Shown here piece after piece: positions 20,657 to 31,595 of a DNA stretch of 64,000 bases. Source of the DNA: Gari tellinella (taxonomy: Eukaryota > Mollusca > Bivalvia > Cardiida > Psammobiidae); contig OV277872.1 of NCBI GenBank assembly GCA_922989275.2, forward strand, positions 30,153,619-30,217,618, written 5' to 3'. Below the pieces are notes generated by a model, which saw only the letters and a program-made list of their open reading frames with translations, ran no database searches and was not told the DNA's origin. A program made the position numbers and the translations under genes. Positions within the stretch are counted from its first letter, which is position 1. Each line of letters starts with the position of its first letter.

Positions 20657-23600
20657 AAAGGTTAGTTACTGTATGGGTAGTTTGTTTTTAAGATGAGTTT
20701 GGCATGTTTATTTAAATAGTATTTGAACACTTATACTGTTGAAAGTTAGTATGCAAGTGTACTAGATATACCCTACAAATGATATTCCTTAAAATGAAAT
20801 ATACTCGTTGGAAAACTGATTGCAAGCTAATTTGTGTATTTGGAAAAACATATTTTTGTAATACTGTATAAATGCAATGCCTAACATTTGCAATATACGA
20901 CGTAATTCGATGTTCTTTTTAATCTAGTGTTTAGAAACATTAGAATTATTGGTGCTTGGTCAAATCCAAATACAGTTTTAACATATTACTTCCATATAAA
21001 TAAATATTTGTAACCTTTGAACAAGCTGACCCACAAGTAACTAACCTTACCACAAACGTTTCTACAAATGCTGTTAGTAAATGCAAGAATTAAAGGACCA
21101 AATAAGAGTGTATTTTGAAACAATAATATTTGTCATACACAGAAACAACAGTGTTATGTACTTTATACTGTACATAAATAAACTGGCCAATCTGAATGCA
21201 GTTAAAATTGATCGAACAACCTTAGATCATGTAAACATTGGACATCATGTTCCAGATACCAACATCAACACTACCTTTGCTAACATGTTGTGTTCGTCTA
21301 TATAATGACATACAGACTTGACTTAATCATTATTATGGATCTCTTTTGTACCGTACCTAAGAAAATGTAAGTTAAATGTGTATATGTAAGGTTCGTTCAC
21401 AGTGTAAGGTTCATTACTAGTAAATGTTAACACTTAATGAACTTTCTAACTATTGCAAAACAGTTTAACAAAAGCAAAACAGCAAATACATTGGGGAACA
21501 CTTATTTAAATAGATAGATTTATAACTCTGTATTTTCTTGCTATGAATGTTGCTATGTTTGTACAATATAGATCTACCACTATGTAAGGTTTGTGCCTCT
21601 GAGTTGCGCTGAACATATTGGAGTTACGTTTTGCTTTCAACTGTGTCTATGTCTTGTTTTACTCAGTTTAAACATTCGCTGTGACTTCCCTGTAGGTAAA
21701 GGCTCTGCAACTGTGCAGAAAATATCATGGCTGTGTGTCCAAAGTATGTTGTCATGTTTCAATCATTGTAAGAACTTTTTCACATTTTCCATGAATGTAA
21801 TCCAAAGGTATTTTTACCTGCGCATCGAGCTTGAGTCCGATACTCATAAAATTTACCAGGGACTCATTTGGTGAAAGGATGTGAGTCCCATGGACTCATA
21901 ACTTTTCTTGCCTTTGTCCATTACACCATAATTATGCATTTTAATGTCTTTAATTATTCTTCCACTAAAGAGAATAGCTCAGCTTTATAGTTTATACAGT
22001 TATAAATGTTCATCATAAGAATAGTTTCTATATCCTAGCAGATGGTATCTTAGAGCAGCCTTAAGGCACATCCTGCTTTACTTTCAAACACTTTAAAGTT
22101 ATCTTCAGAACTAAAAGTAAGTTTTTTGGATAATTGATTAGGTTTAAACTCAAGGACTGAATGTGTGCCTCAAGGTCTCGTTGTTTCACAGAATAAATAT
22201 CCTTGGAATTCATTCTTTTAATTTCCAAATTTATCATTGTGATCTCAACCTCATCGTCTTCATCATCTCTAAAACCTTCCCTATCTAAGGGCTGTATACA
22301 TTGCTGTCATATCTAGTCTCAACAAAATCACCTATATTGATGTCTGAGAACTTCATTGTTTTAATGGTACGCCGGCAGACGAGGTCCAGTGGTAACACAC
22401 TCGACTGCGATACCAGAGGGCATGGGTTTGATTCTCCACCGGACCAAGTTCTTTGGATGAGACGTTCATATAAACCTATATCCGATGTATGTGCTTCACA
22501 CTAGACATCAGATTGACCTAAATAAATCTGTTGATAATAAGAGTAGGAAAAAGCACCCGGGTTTTCTGTATCCGCACCTCTTTCTCTGGAGCATCTAACT
22601 AACCCATTACCAAACAAATCGAATTCGTAATGGAACAACTTGGTGACTGTGCCCATTTCAAGAAATAGCTAGCATCTTTTATTGTAACTTAAATGTTCAT
22701 GTGTTAACTGCATCGTCCGCCATTCTCTTTGCGTCCCCACTCAGTCCATCACATGAGTGGCATGGCCCTTTGCACTGGCTCGACGATCTTTCCTCTGTTT
22801 CTTTACCTGCTTGTCCGCTGGTTCTTCTTTGCTCTTCCGTGCTCTTGCCTTTCTTATGTATAATTGATACCCTCTGAGGTCACTTTACGTTCTTTCTCTA
22901 TATTATACCCCTTTTTCTTTTGTTGACTTCGCCATACGCTACCATTACTAATAAGAAAGGTTCGTTACTATGGGTAACTAACCTTACTATTAGCAAAACA
23001 GACAGTTACTTGACTTATATACTACCAGGATAAAAATCAATGCCTGCAGTAATATAAAATCATTTTTACACGAATATCTTTGTTAATTTACGAATAAATA
23101 ATAGGGCATATACATGATAAAACTTCACTTTTGATAGACAATCAAATTTTATCTCGTGATATTTAAAACAAATAAAATCAATTTAGACCAGCGTTTTCCA
23201 GTCACTGTAAGACATTTGAGGCACAACAACTCCTTCTAGAATAAGATAATCAGTTCAATACGTGAACTCTACAAAGCAATTGATATTCACTGACATTGCT
23301 AAAGACATGTAAGGTTAGTTACCAAATCTACGAACCTTACATGTCTTTAAACATAATTCTACTATAGTATTTTCTCTGTATTAAGTTTGAATTGTACTTT
23401 GCTAGCAAAAACATTATTTTAACAAGATACTTGCTATAAAAAAGGTCATATAAAATATAAAAAGTATTGTGAAAAATCCTTACTGTGTCTGCTAGTTAGA
23501 ATGTTACCAAAACAAGACATGTGTACACTTCTCTCCGCACATATACTTACTATAATTGGCTTCTTTGACATGTATTCCAACCATTAACGTCATGTCTTAA

Positions 23601-24244
23601 AAACATGACGTAAGCAAACGTTTCTGTACAATATTGATTAAAACTTCCAGCTTTATTTATTTCCTGGTAACTAACCTTACAGAATGAACCTTACGAACAC
23701 AGTTCAAAGTCTACTTTATAGTTGTTCTTACGGTGTCAGTAATATATATCTATATCAATTATATCCTTTATCTGTATTCTTTAAAATGGTGTAATCACCA
23801 CTCAATATAGTTAACACGTATGTGTTAAAAGGTGTAACAAACCTTACTGTCTTAAAACAAACGTTGGGAGAAACTAATTTCATAGACGATTAATGCAGGC
23901 AATGTCCTTTTATACTAACTATAGATGCTACTTCATAACAAAATGAGTGCTACATGAAATTATAACGTATAAAAAAGTAGCTTATTCGTAAAAAGAGATA
24001 CATATTTTTACTTTGAAATGAATAAGGTAAATGAATTTGTGGTTAATTAAGATTTAAGAGACATTTAACTAACAAGGTTCTGCTTTCAACAAAGAAACTT
24101 TAAGATGATGTCATCTTCAGTTTCTGTTAGGTAGGACCATATGCAATACGACTTGCATGTAAAACAAATCTACAATTAATAGATTATTTGAGAAAATAAT
24201 ACTACAAAATGAGATACCTTATCGGGGACAGTAACAAACCTTAC
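20657..24244. repeat. Array of 14-bp GTAAGGTTNGTTAC motifs
   Basis: Matches are at 20657, 21037, 21386, 21404, 21584, 22955, 22974, 23309, 23331, 23667, 23686, 23834 and 24231 (starts; some are one or two bases off consensus). GTAAGGTT orientation prevails left of 23 kb and AACCTTAC right of it. Several pairs are back to back (22955/22974, 23309/23331, 23667/23686). I do not see the motif outside this element. The layout resembles subterminal transposase-binding repeats of large DNA transposons. Confidence 0.7.
22370..22560 (+). mobile_element. tRNA-derived SINE
   Basis: AGGTCCAGTGGTAACACACT resembles a polymerase III A box, and GGGTTTGATTCTCCACCGG contains a B box. A tail follows with TTGGATGAGACGTTCATA, a phrase I associate with a conserved central domain of molluscan SINEs. 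A cloverleaf is not intact, so this is not a tRNA gene. It lies inside the 4-kb element. Confidence 0.55.
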
Positions 24245-24639
24245 AGAATTGTAAATTCAGTCTGCAATTTGACAAGAAATATAAGGAATAATAAAGTCAA
24301 AGGTATGTGCCAGGAACAATACTTTATGTCTGCATTAGAAGATATTGTAAGTTTGATTTTGTAGAGAATTCAGACCATTGTACAATACAAGGACAACATA
24401 ATTGGTTAAGTGCACCTTCTTATTGAGAATGAGTGAACAACGTCGCGTTTTGGCGGAAATATATATGGCGGACAACCTACGTTTTAAAAGCGTTAAAAAG
24501 AACATTCGCGTCAGATTCTCTATTTAACTACTTTCTTAAGTTCAGAAGTGATAATAAATTATAAGGAATAATTCGGAATATTTATTGTATTCATGAGTAC
24601 AATAAATATTCGAATTATTCCTTAAATGAAAGCGGTAGG

Positions 24640-25140
24640 CCTACTGGTGCAAATGTTATAGCCATTTAAAGATTTCAACAAAAGTAGGTCAAATGTCAAG
24701 GTCAAAAAGTTGTGTATGGTTGGAAAGGTCTTGATACAGGGAAGACACATGCCAAGTATAAAAGTCCCAGGTTCAAAAATGCAAAAGTAATAGCTAAGGT
24801 TAAGGTTTTTGGTTAAAGTTTGATTAAATAGGTCAAAGGTCGAGGTCAAGGTCACATGGTCAAAGATGTTGGTATGGTTGGAAAGGTCTTGACACACAAA
24901 ATATACATACAAAATATGAAAGCCCTGGACCAATTGGTGAAAATGTAATAGACATTTAAAGATTGTTACAAAAGTAGGTCAAATGTCAAGGTCAAGGTCA
25001 CAAGGTCAAAAAAAGTGTTTGGTTGGAAAGGTCTTGCCATGAGAAATACACATGCCAAGTATAAAAGATCCAGGTTCAAAAATGCAAGAGTTATAGCCAA
25101 TGTTAAGGTTTTTGGCACAGACAGACGGACGGACAGACAA
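24640..25140 (+). promoter_or_regulatory. Repeated TCAAGGTCA half-sites (incidental or functional)
   Basis: GTCAAGGTCA is seen near 24685, 24843 and 24990, the last two as part of AAGGTCAAGGTCA-like runs. TCAAGGTCA is the known monomer site of NR5A/ERR nuclear receptors. Nothing here shows that the sites are used. Confidence 0.25.
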
Positions 25141-25295
25141 ACCAACAGACATGACAAAAACTATATGCCCCCGAATCGTAGATTCTGGGGGCATAAAAAA
25201 AGCAATTTGAGTTTTTTTCTGTGATGAATACCTTAATTGTGCGAAATAATGTGCAAATATTAGGAGCGACATTTACAGTGAGTGTGAAATGCAGC

Positions 25296-25623
25296 TACAT
25301 CGCTCCCTATCTACAACAACACTCAATGTGAGCTAAAAGGGTGTGTGTTAATCGGAGGGAGTCGTTATAGGGAGGGAAATTGTCTTACATTTGCAAACAA
25401 ATTGAATCCAGACCAGACGACGTTAAACGCGGAGTCTTATCTGGATTCAAACTGTTTGTCACTCGTCATTAAGTTTGTTGTTTTGTCAAAATGTCCATTA
25501 TGTAATTTTGAAAATAACAGCAGACGACATTTGCATTAGTAAAAGAGTTTAGACATAGCGGCAAGAGTCGTCGTAAGGTAAGAGTCTTTGTTGTAAGAGC
25601 CGTGGTAGGGAGGAAACACTGTA
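25296..25623 (+). mobile_element. MITE family B, copy 5
   Basis: TACATCGCTCCCTATCTAC and GAGGAAACACTGTA are the ends. The hairpin at 25392-25457 is eroded at the apex (GACGACGTTAAACGCGGAG). Confidence 0.7.
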
Positions 25624-25649
25624 TTGTATTATTTGTGGTTGCTTCTAGA

Positions 25650-26300
25650 TATTAACCTACTATCAACTAGCCTATTCCTGGTTTTGAAGACAGGTATCCA
25701 CTTTAAGCAGTTTGAGAATAAAGCAGAATGCACCTTAAACCTTATATTCAAAAGCTGCCATCTGCTAGAATATGGAAAAAATGTTTTAAAAAGTGGTGTG
25801 GGGAGGTTTTGAGAGGTATTGAGAGATTTGATGTCTTTAGAAGGACCTTTTTTAGAATGTCTTACACCGACCGTATTTATTGCCATAGGTTCGATAAATT
25901 CGCGAATTGGCCTAAACTAGAATAATTATATCTATCAACTTTATGTTTTTATTTTTTTATGTTTTTATTTTTTATTTCTTTCAATTTTTCATTTTTCAGT
26001 TTTAATTTAGAAAATGGACCCTTTGTTTTTAGTTTCTTTCAAAAAAATTATGTCTATTTCGAATAATTTGTAATTAGGCTCAAATCTGTCAATCGACATT
26101 TCCTTTAATCATATATATATATTTAAAACAATATTGCACAGACAACAATATTGAAGCATATTGAGGACGACAATATGGTGTTGATGAGATAAAACATTCA
26201 CGATAAATTGATCATGAAAGGGTTAAACTGAAGATGTCTAAAGGTATATGTACATCTTCGAACTACCGTACCTTTTTTGAAGATTTTCGCCCCCAATAGA
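25650..26300. other. Gene-free stretch with eroded C and F remnants
   Basis: TTTGAGAATAAAGCAGAATG near 25710 is half of a family C core. GACAACAATATTGAAGC and ATCATGAAAGGGTTAA (26130-26225) are the right end of a family F copy. TTTTTATTTTT low complexity lies at 25945-26010. Confidence 0.45.
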
Positions 26301-26302
26301 TT

Positions 26303-26592
26303 CCTTGTACAATAATCATGATATATGGCACTTAAACAGTAGCACGTGGAATTGTTCCTGAGGTAGATTGAAGCGCTCGAACTGTTGGACTGTTGAACAC
26401 GCGATCAAACAGCTGAGTGGACTTGGAGCAAATAATTCTAACTCCAAATGTTCTTCCGCACATAACCTATTTGCGTAGGCCTTATCTTCTTTAAACATAA
26501 TCACAATTTCACAATTAATGTGTAAAGGTACAGAATCATGATTTTAGTTATAAGAAACGGTTTCGAGTAACTGAACATATCGCATTCCGCGC
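26303..26592 (-). pseudogene. C-type lectin exon 1 relic (signal peptide and PAN-like segment)
   Basis: On the minus strand it aligns with the intact exon 35662-35962 from GCGCGGAATG upstream of the start to CTGTACAAGG. The frame that survives reads FKEDKAYANRLCAEEHLE and then SPLSCLIACS, matching the intact YKEDKTYTDKLCAKEYLE. About 32-34 bases of the signal peptide are deleted, which shifts the frame so that the ATG at 26537-26539 runs into a stop after 12 codons. A second frame error follows near the conserved Cys-Tyr-Cys, where the intact gene reads STCYC. It lies on the same strand as the doubled exon 2 (16825-17063) and could once have been its first exon. It cannot now encode the protein. 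Confidence 0.7.
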
Positions 26593-26962
26593 ATAACCTT
26601 CTGATCTTCAGTAGGTTTAAAAGGTCACACTAAAACGATGAGAAACTTAAATATTTAAAATAACAAATGAGTTTCAGTGCAGGAAACATTATTCTTTATC
26701 AATAAATGCGTTTATCTTAACCCTGGCATTGACAACATTGACGTTCGCGAAACTTGGTACGATATGTGAACAGGATTCAAACGCTCATATTAATGTTACT
26801 TAAGTGCGAAACGAAATATTTTTTTCAAATTGAAACAGTAAAAGCAGACCAAACTACAAGCAGGCAGTTATATAACAGAGGCTATGTAAGACGGATGTTT
26901 CCGTTATAATGGCAGTGAAAGGGTTATACAGTGTGAGTTTAGAGCCAACACAGACACCAGCT

Positions 26963-27216
26963 GTTAACCCTTTCCCTTATAGAAGCGACTTTTAGCACAT
27001 GCATTTTATTCATCCGCTGAAAAAAATAGTTCCAAATAATACCGTAATGAATATGTGTCATATTAAATACTTTCCTTATTCTAGCAGTTAATAGCTTAAA
27101 GCAGGCTGAAAGTAAAGCAGAATGCGCCTTAGGGCGCATTCTGCTTTACTTTCAACCTGCTTTAAGTAGTCACATATCTTCAATACTAGAAACAATGCTA
27201 TCAGGTAAAGGGTTAA
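26963..27216. mobile_element. MITE family C, full copy (reference empty site)
   Basis: TTAACCCTTTCCCTTATAG and GGTAAAGGGTTAA are the ends, with the hairpin at 27094-27166. Its AATGCTATCAGGTAAAGGG phrase is the unoccupied form of the site into which the LTR element inserted at 56740. Confidence 0.85.
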
Positions 27217-27359
27217 GCAATACTGGGTGCCACTCAGAATAAAATGAAGAGTTAGAAATTTCTATCATTCGGAACTTTCTACATTTTATTGCAACGCGTT
27301 TGCTCTTCGGTTGCGTTGAATAGGGGAGAAATATCGCCTCCTATGTACCTTCTCTCAAA

Positions 27360-27709
27360 TACAGTACTTCCTCTCTACAACGGCCTTCCCAACAACGACT
27401 ACCTTCTTACAACGACCATTGCCGCTGTTCCCCAAACAAAACATTTACGTCTAACCTTTTTCATGGCTGCAATACCGTCGGCTTAAATTTGTCGTCTGCT
27501 GATTTTCTCAAGTTACATATAAGTGGATATTTTGATACATTCAATACGATAACGAGTAACAAACAGCTTGATTCCAGACTAGACGCCGCGTCTTATCTGG
27601 ATTTAAGCTGTTTGCAAATGTAAGCCAAGTCTTCATTTTCCCTCCCTATAACGACTTCCTCCGAACAAGACACACAATCTGGTATTGTTGTAGAGAGAGA
27701 GCACTGTAC
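27360..27709 (-). mobile_element. MITE family B, copy 6
   Basis: TACAGTACTTCCTCTCTAC and GAGAGAGCACTGTA are the ends. The hairpin (27560-27615) lacks its apex and part of the right arm. Confidence 0.7.
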
Positions 27710-27719
27710 ACAAACACAT

Positions 27720-28040
27720 TTAAGACACGCGCTGTTTCAGTAACGCGTGACATGCAAGCACACGTGTGATCAGCGACAGTAGAAGAAAGATTCCTTTGTC
27801 TTCAGAACAAATAATTGCATAACAGTCCTTTAGGTCCTGCAATAAGCTCACCCTTTCTTACGGGAATTTGAATGGCTATCAAGTGATACAGTAAGCGCGA
27901 TATGTTATGCCCCCACGCTAGTTGTGTGCGCATGTAGTGACTAGAATACTTCTGATTGAATGGTACTGTCAGCTACCTGGTCATCTCCTGTGACATTATT
28001 CTGGCCATTAGTGGGAAAAGGGCACTGGTTACATTAGCTT
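27720..28040. other. Gene-free stretch, nothing recognised
   Basis: No splice-supported frame, terminus or hairpin is visible here. It contains only ordinary AT-moderate sequence between two family B copies. Confidence 0.35.
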
Positions 28041-28041
28041 C

Positions 28042-28368
28042 TAGATTTCTCTCTACAACGACACGCAATGGGAGACATAAATTGTGTTCATTGTTAGGAG
28101 GGAGTCGTTATAAGGAGGGAAATTGACATACGTTTGCAAACGTTACGCGGAGTCTGATCAGGATTCAAGCTGTTTGTTACTAGTCATTAAGTTTTTTTCT
28201 GTCAAAACGTCCGTTATGTAACTTTGAAGAAAACAACAGAAGACAAGTTAAGCAGACTGTATTGCAGCCATGAAACGGTTGGACATTAATGTTTAGTTTG
28301 GGGAACAGCGCCAAACGTAGAGCGGGAGTCGTTGTTGGAAGGGTCGTTGTAGAGAGGGAACGCTGTAC
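28042..28368 (+). mobile_element. MITE family B, copy 7 (hairpin arm lost)
   Basis: TTTCTCTCTACAACGACACG opens and GTAGAGAGGGAACGCTGTA closes it. Only the right hairpin arm remains (GGAGTCTGATCAGGATTC), directly behind TTGCAAACG. Confidence 0.65.
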
Positions 28369-28562
28369 TTCCCGTGTTGTGAGAATGTCCGTCAGTTTGC
28401 CCGTGTCACCGTTTTCCTGGAGCATAGTTCCTATACAACATAATATAGGGATATCAAATATGTTGTGTTGGTACGTATTAGGAATGTTTGCTGTCCCAAA
28501 CAAACCATTTCTAGGTCGCTCTGTCATTGACTTTGAAATTGATTTTTGACAGCAATAATAAA

Positions 28563-28930
28563 AACAGTGAAACCCCTCTAAACCGGACATGTGTGGGAAC
28601 AACCTAAATTTGCGGTTTAGAGGGTTTTCCGCTTTTAAGGGGTTTTAACCTATTAACAAATAGCTTGTTACTAGTATGGAAGATAACGGACACTTAACGC
28701 AGGTTGAAAGTAAAGCAGAATGCGCCTGCTTTAAACTATCGTCTACTAGAATATAGAAATTTGATAAGAATTGTATTTCTTAAGTGAAACAATTATTCAA
28801 AGGCGTAAAAATGCGTATTAATGGTGTCACGGGGTAAAACAAAAAAGGGTTGAAACGGGACCAAAGATTTTGTCCGGAGAGCGAGAATTCCGGTATTAAG
28901 AGGTTTCAGTTTAGAGGAGTTCCACTGTAT
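28563..28930. mobile_element. MITE family L, copy 1, with a nested family C piece
   Basis: ACAGTGAAACCCCTCTAAAC and GTTTAGAGGAGTTCCACTGTA are imperfect inverted ends. TAACCTATTAACAAATAGC to GGGTAAAACAAAAAAGGG (about 28645-28855) is an eroded family C element with a short hairpin. The same nesting recurs at 44431-44805. Confidence 0.65.
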
Positions 28931-29114
28931 ACGAAAACAAGCCTGTCCGGAGGATATGTCGTCTGCATAACAACAAAGGGATACTGAATTTGACGTCGCA
29001 GCACGTCGCGATAGGATGGAGCGTTCTGTTATATTTCAAGATAACTGTAACATTGACCTAGGGCCTGATTTATACATAAAAATTAGTTCCGTATCAAATA
29101 TCAAGCAGAAACAG

Positions 29115-29443
29115 AGTGTGTGCGTTGTTCGGAGGGAGTCGTCATAGAGAGGGAACATTAAGACTTGAATTACATTTGCAAATAGCTTGAATCCAGATCA
29201 AACGCCACTTAACGTGGCGTCGGATCTGGATTCAAGCTGTTTGTCACTCGTCATTATATTTATTATAACAAAACGTCTACTTATATATAACTTTGAGGAA
29301 AACATCAGACGACAACTTTAAGCAGGCGATATTGCAATATTGAAACGTTAGACATACTTCTCCTCTTTAGGGAAGAGCGGCAAGAGTCGTTGTAAGGAGG
29401 GAGTCGTTGTTTGTATGACCGTTGAGGAGAATGAGCGTTGTAC
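29115..29443 (+). mobile_element. MITE family B, copy 8 (left end truncated)
   Basis: It starts at GTGTGTGCGTTGTTCGGAGG without the terminal repeat. The hairpin at 29183-29243 has the apex CGCCACTTAACGTGGCG, a compensated variant of the usual one. Family A follows immediately. Confidence 0.7.
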
Positions 29444-29633
29444 AGTGGAGAAAACGTTATTCTTTCCCGTTTAAACGAAACGAAACGCAAAACACTAAAA
29501 TGTGGAAAAGTGCAACATTTTGACAATTCTGATAATTCATCTTTATCTTGGTGGCAAACAGTTTGCAATAGAAATAATAGTTTTAGCGTAAACGTGTTTA
29601 TTGGGAAAGAATTGTAACGTTTGCTCCACTGTA
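29441..29633 (-). mobile_element. MITE family A, copy 7 (hairpin cleanly lost)
   Basis: The ends are TACAGTGGAGAAAACG and GCTCCACTGTA. Where other copies have the hairpin, this one reads GGCAAACAGTTTGCAATAG, i.e. the outer CAAACAG and GTTTGC boxes fused without anything between. Confidence 0.8.
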
Positions 29634-29639
29634 TCTTTG

Positions 29640-30380
29640 GACGAGGGAGATTAGCGTACCATTTCCAAATGTTGTGTTTGTGTAATAAAACTGGTGTGCA
29701 TAGACAAACATTCATTTCAGTATCAACGCCTTTGAGGCATCTGTCACTTACAGAGATCCGCAAGCTTTCGTTTATTTATGAAAACAAAGTTTCGCCCTGA
29801 CACAAGACATTTATTTAAAAGAGCGTAACAGACAGAATACGTAGATCAAACTACCCTTTAACCATTTTACGTCGTGTATGACGACATTATCTGTTCCACA
29901 CAATCAACCCCCTGAATGTTTTACCCCAAAAACACTTGTTATTGCAATGGCGTCATAAAACGCAATTGCAAACCGTTTTGATTCTTATCAGAGGATCATA
30001 ACGGCTTGCCAATTGTTTTGAAATTACGTCAGGTATACTGCCTTAAATCTGACTTTGGAACGATATTGCAGACTACAATATTGAAGCAGACGATAATATT
30101 GTTATTCTAGGAATCCTTTCATTTTTTGAAGAAATACGTTCAAATACATCCATGCAATTTTAAGAATTCTTACCTTTTGTGCAAACATATGCTCAAATGT
30201 AGTTATTCAATGTTAAAAATCCCTGCATGTTGCAAAGAACTGTGCTCAAATGCAGGTTTTTGAATGTGAAGACACCTTACAGTTCGAAAAGAACAGTGCT
30301 CAAATGTAGTTATGCATAATGAGAGCTCCTACCTTTTTGAACAAAACTGTGCTTAACTTATTCTGAAATAACGTCTGTTG
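29640..30380. repeat. Gene-free stretch with F remnant and local direct repeats
   Basis: A diverged F-like piece lies near 29905-30110 (GCAAACCGTTTTGATTCTTA; CAGACTACAATATTGAAGC). Three diverged direct repeats of a CAAATGTAGTTATTCAATG / AAATGCAGG type lie at 30175-30340, about 65 bases apart. Confidence 0.45.
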
Positions 30381-30387
30381 TACTGCC

Positions 30388-30639
30388 TTAACCCTTTACC
30401 TGATAGTCTATTTCTAGTATTGAAAATAGGTTACTACTTAAAGCAGGTTGAAAGTAAAGCAGAATGCGCTTAAGGCGCATTCTGCTTTACTTTCAGCCTG
30501 CTTTAAGCTATCATGTACTATAATATAGAAAAATATTCCCTAAAATACATATTCATTACTGATTAAATTGGAACTATTTTCTTCAGCGGATGAATAAATC
30601 ATAGCCGCTAAAAGGCGCTTCTATTGGGGAAAGGGTTAA
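30388..30639. mobile_element. MITE family C, full copy
   Basis: TTAACCCTTTACCTGATAG and GGGGAAAGGGTTAA are the ends. The hairpin is at 30438-30509 and is nearly perfect. Confidence 0.8.
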
Positions 30640-30761
30640 GCCTTACATTGAAACAATATTCCAGACAACAAATGTGAAGCATGCGATAATATGGCAGTGA
30701 AGGGGTAAATAACTCACAATAAATTTGATCATGAAAGGGTTAAACTCAACATACACTGATA

Positions 30762-31164
30762 GAGGATATTGTATGAGTGTTCATTATTTATCATTTTTAA
30801 TAAACGAGTTGACTAAAATATGATGCGAGCCTTGGCGAGCGTCATATTCATTTTAGTCAACGAGTTTATTAAAAATGATAAATAATGAACACGAATGTGA
30901 TATTCTATTTATCACATTACAAGTTCAAGCACCTATTAAATTGATTTGAAGCCGTAGTTTGTAGACCCTACGCTATATAGATTTTCCGCCAAACGTTACG
31001 TTGTTTACGTTAACGTCATAGTAAATGACGTCATTTGGCACCCCGCTACATGCAGCGCTTATGGACGAACAAGTTAGGCCGGAGCCCAAAAAACGATATT
31101 CCACTAGTGGATTACGATATTTATACAATCGCTTTATGCAACTCCCAGACCGCAAATTATGTGA
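30762..31164 (+). mobile_element. MITE family E, copy 1
   Basis: The hairpin at 30781-30891 has arms TTTTTAATAAACGAGTTGAC and GTCAACGAGTTTATTAAAAA with apex GAGCCTTGGCGAGC. The tail carries GACGTCATTTGGC and CATGCAGCGCTTATGGACG, which are shared with family D, so D and E are probably related. Confidence 0.7.
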
Positions 31165-31595
31165 TAAATCATTTTACTCCATTTGAACAATTCAGCATAA
31201 AATTGTGTAAAGATCGGGCGCCTCGTACCTCTAAACAAACATCATGGCTCTCCACTGTGGCTTAAAATGTAACAAATCAAACAAACTCGCTTATGATCTT
31301 AGAGCCTACCGCAACTAACAAAGCCCATAATAACTCTTATCCTGTCTAATAGCCATATCAGGGCTCTAGATAAGGGCGAGTTATTCGATCAAATCCAACA
31401 ATTTTTCATTCATATAGCACTAAATCCTATGGTAAAACTACTCGAAGAGACGATTCTAATGAGTTGTGACACCATAGGTTTAAAGCAGAAATAAAGATTT
31501 TAGTATTGGAATAATCCCCTTATCTAGTACCCTGCATATGTAAAAATTCGCCTACTATGCATATCTGTCATTTTAACTGGTGCGTTGACTGATAC

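Larger units (their letters stand above)
20467..24435 (+). mobile_element. 3,969-bp CAC-terminal DNA element, non-autonomous
   Basis: The ends are CACGCATTCTCAATAAAAAG and the complement of CTTATTGAGAATGAGTG, an inverted repeat of 26 bases with two mismatches (inner part GGTGCAC). AACA stands on both sides and occurs once in the empty target at 18461-18480, so the target duplication is four bases. Inside, a 14-bp motif GTAAGGTTNGTTAC recurs at least a dozen times, mostly in one orientation on the left and the other on the right. Open frames are short and show no transposase motif, so the element depends on a partner. CAC termini with 4-bp duplications are known from Chapaev-type (CMC) elements; assigning it there is an inference. 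A tRNA-like SINE sits inside. Confidence 0.75.
20271..24624 (+). mobile_element. MITE family D, copy 4, split by the 4-kb CAC element
   Basis: The left piece is 20271-20466 and the right piece 24436-24624. Joined at AACA they restore the order seen at 18259-18693. The terminal hairpin has collapsed to TATTGTATTCATGAGTACAA. Confidence 0.75.
19741..25198 (+). mobile_element. AGGTCA-rich interspersed repeat, split by nested insertions
   Basis: The left part (19741-20270) starts ACAAGAGCGTGTCCC and ATGCCCCCGATGATAC. The right part (24625-25198) ends with ATGCCCCCGAATCGTAG and ATTCTGGGGGCATAA. Between them lies a family D MITE that itself holds a 4-kb element. The join is supported by internal repeats: ACAAAATATGAAAGC in the intact unit near 24905 spans what is split here between ACAAAATAT (20268) and ATGAAAGC (24625). 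Three diverged units of about 150 bp, each with GTCAAGGTCA, start near 24685, 24838 and 24985. I see no protein. This is the style of an abundant molluscan non-coding repeat; its class is unknown to me. Confidence 0.6.

Noticed and set aside
22370..22445. A tRNA gene
   Set aside because: Box A- and B-like sequences exist, but the cloverleaf does not close and a SINE-type tail follows.
20467..24435. A RAG/Transib-type element because of the CAC ends
   Set aside because: The target duplication read from the empty site is four bases (AACA), not five, and the second base block does not resemble a CACAGTG/CACTATG heptamer.
28180..28602. 140-codon frame on the minus strand
   Set aside because: It runs through family B copy 7 and the start of family L; the short unique part between them shows no motif.
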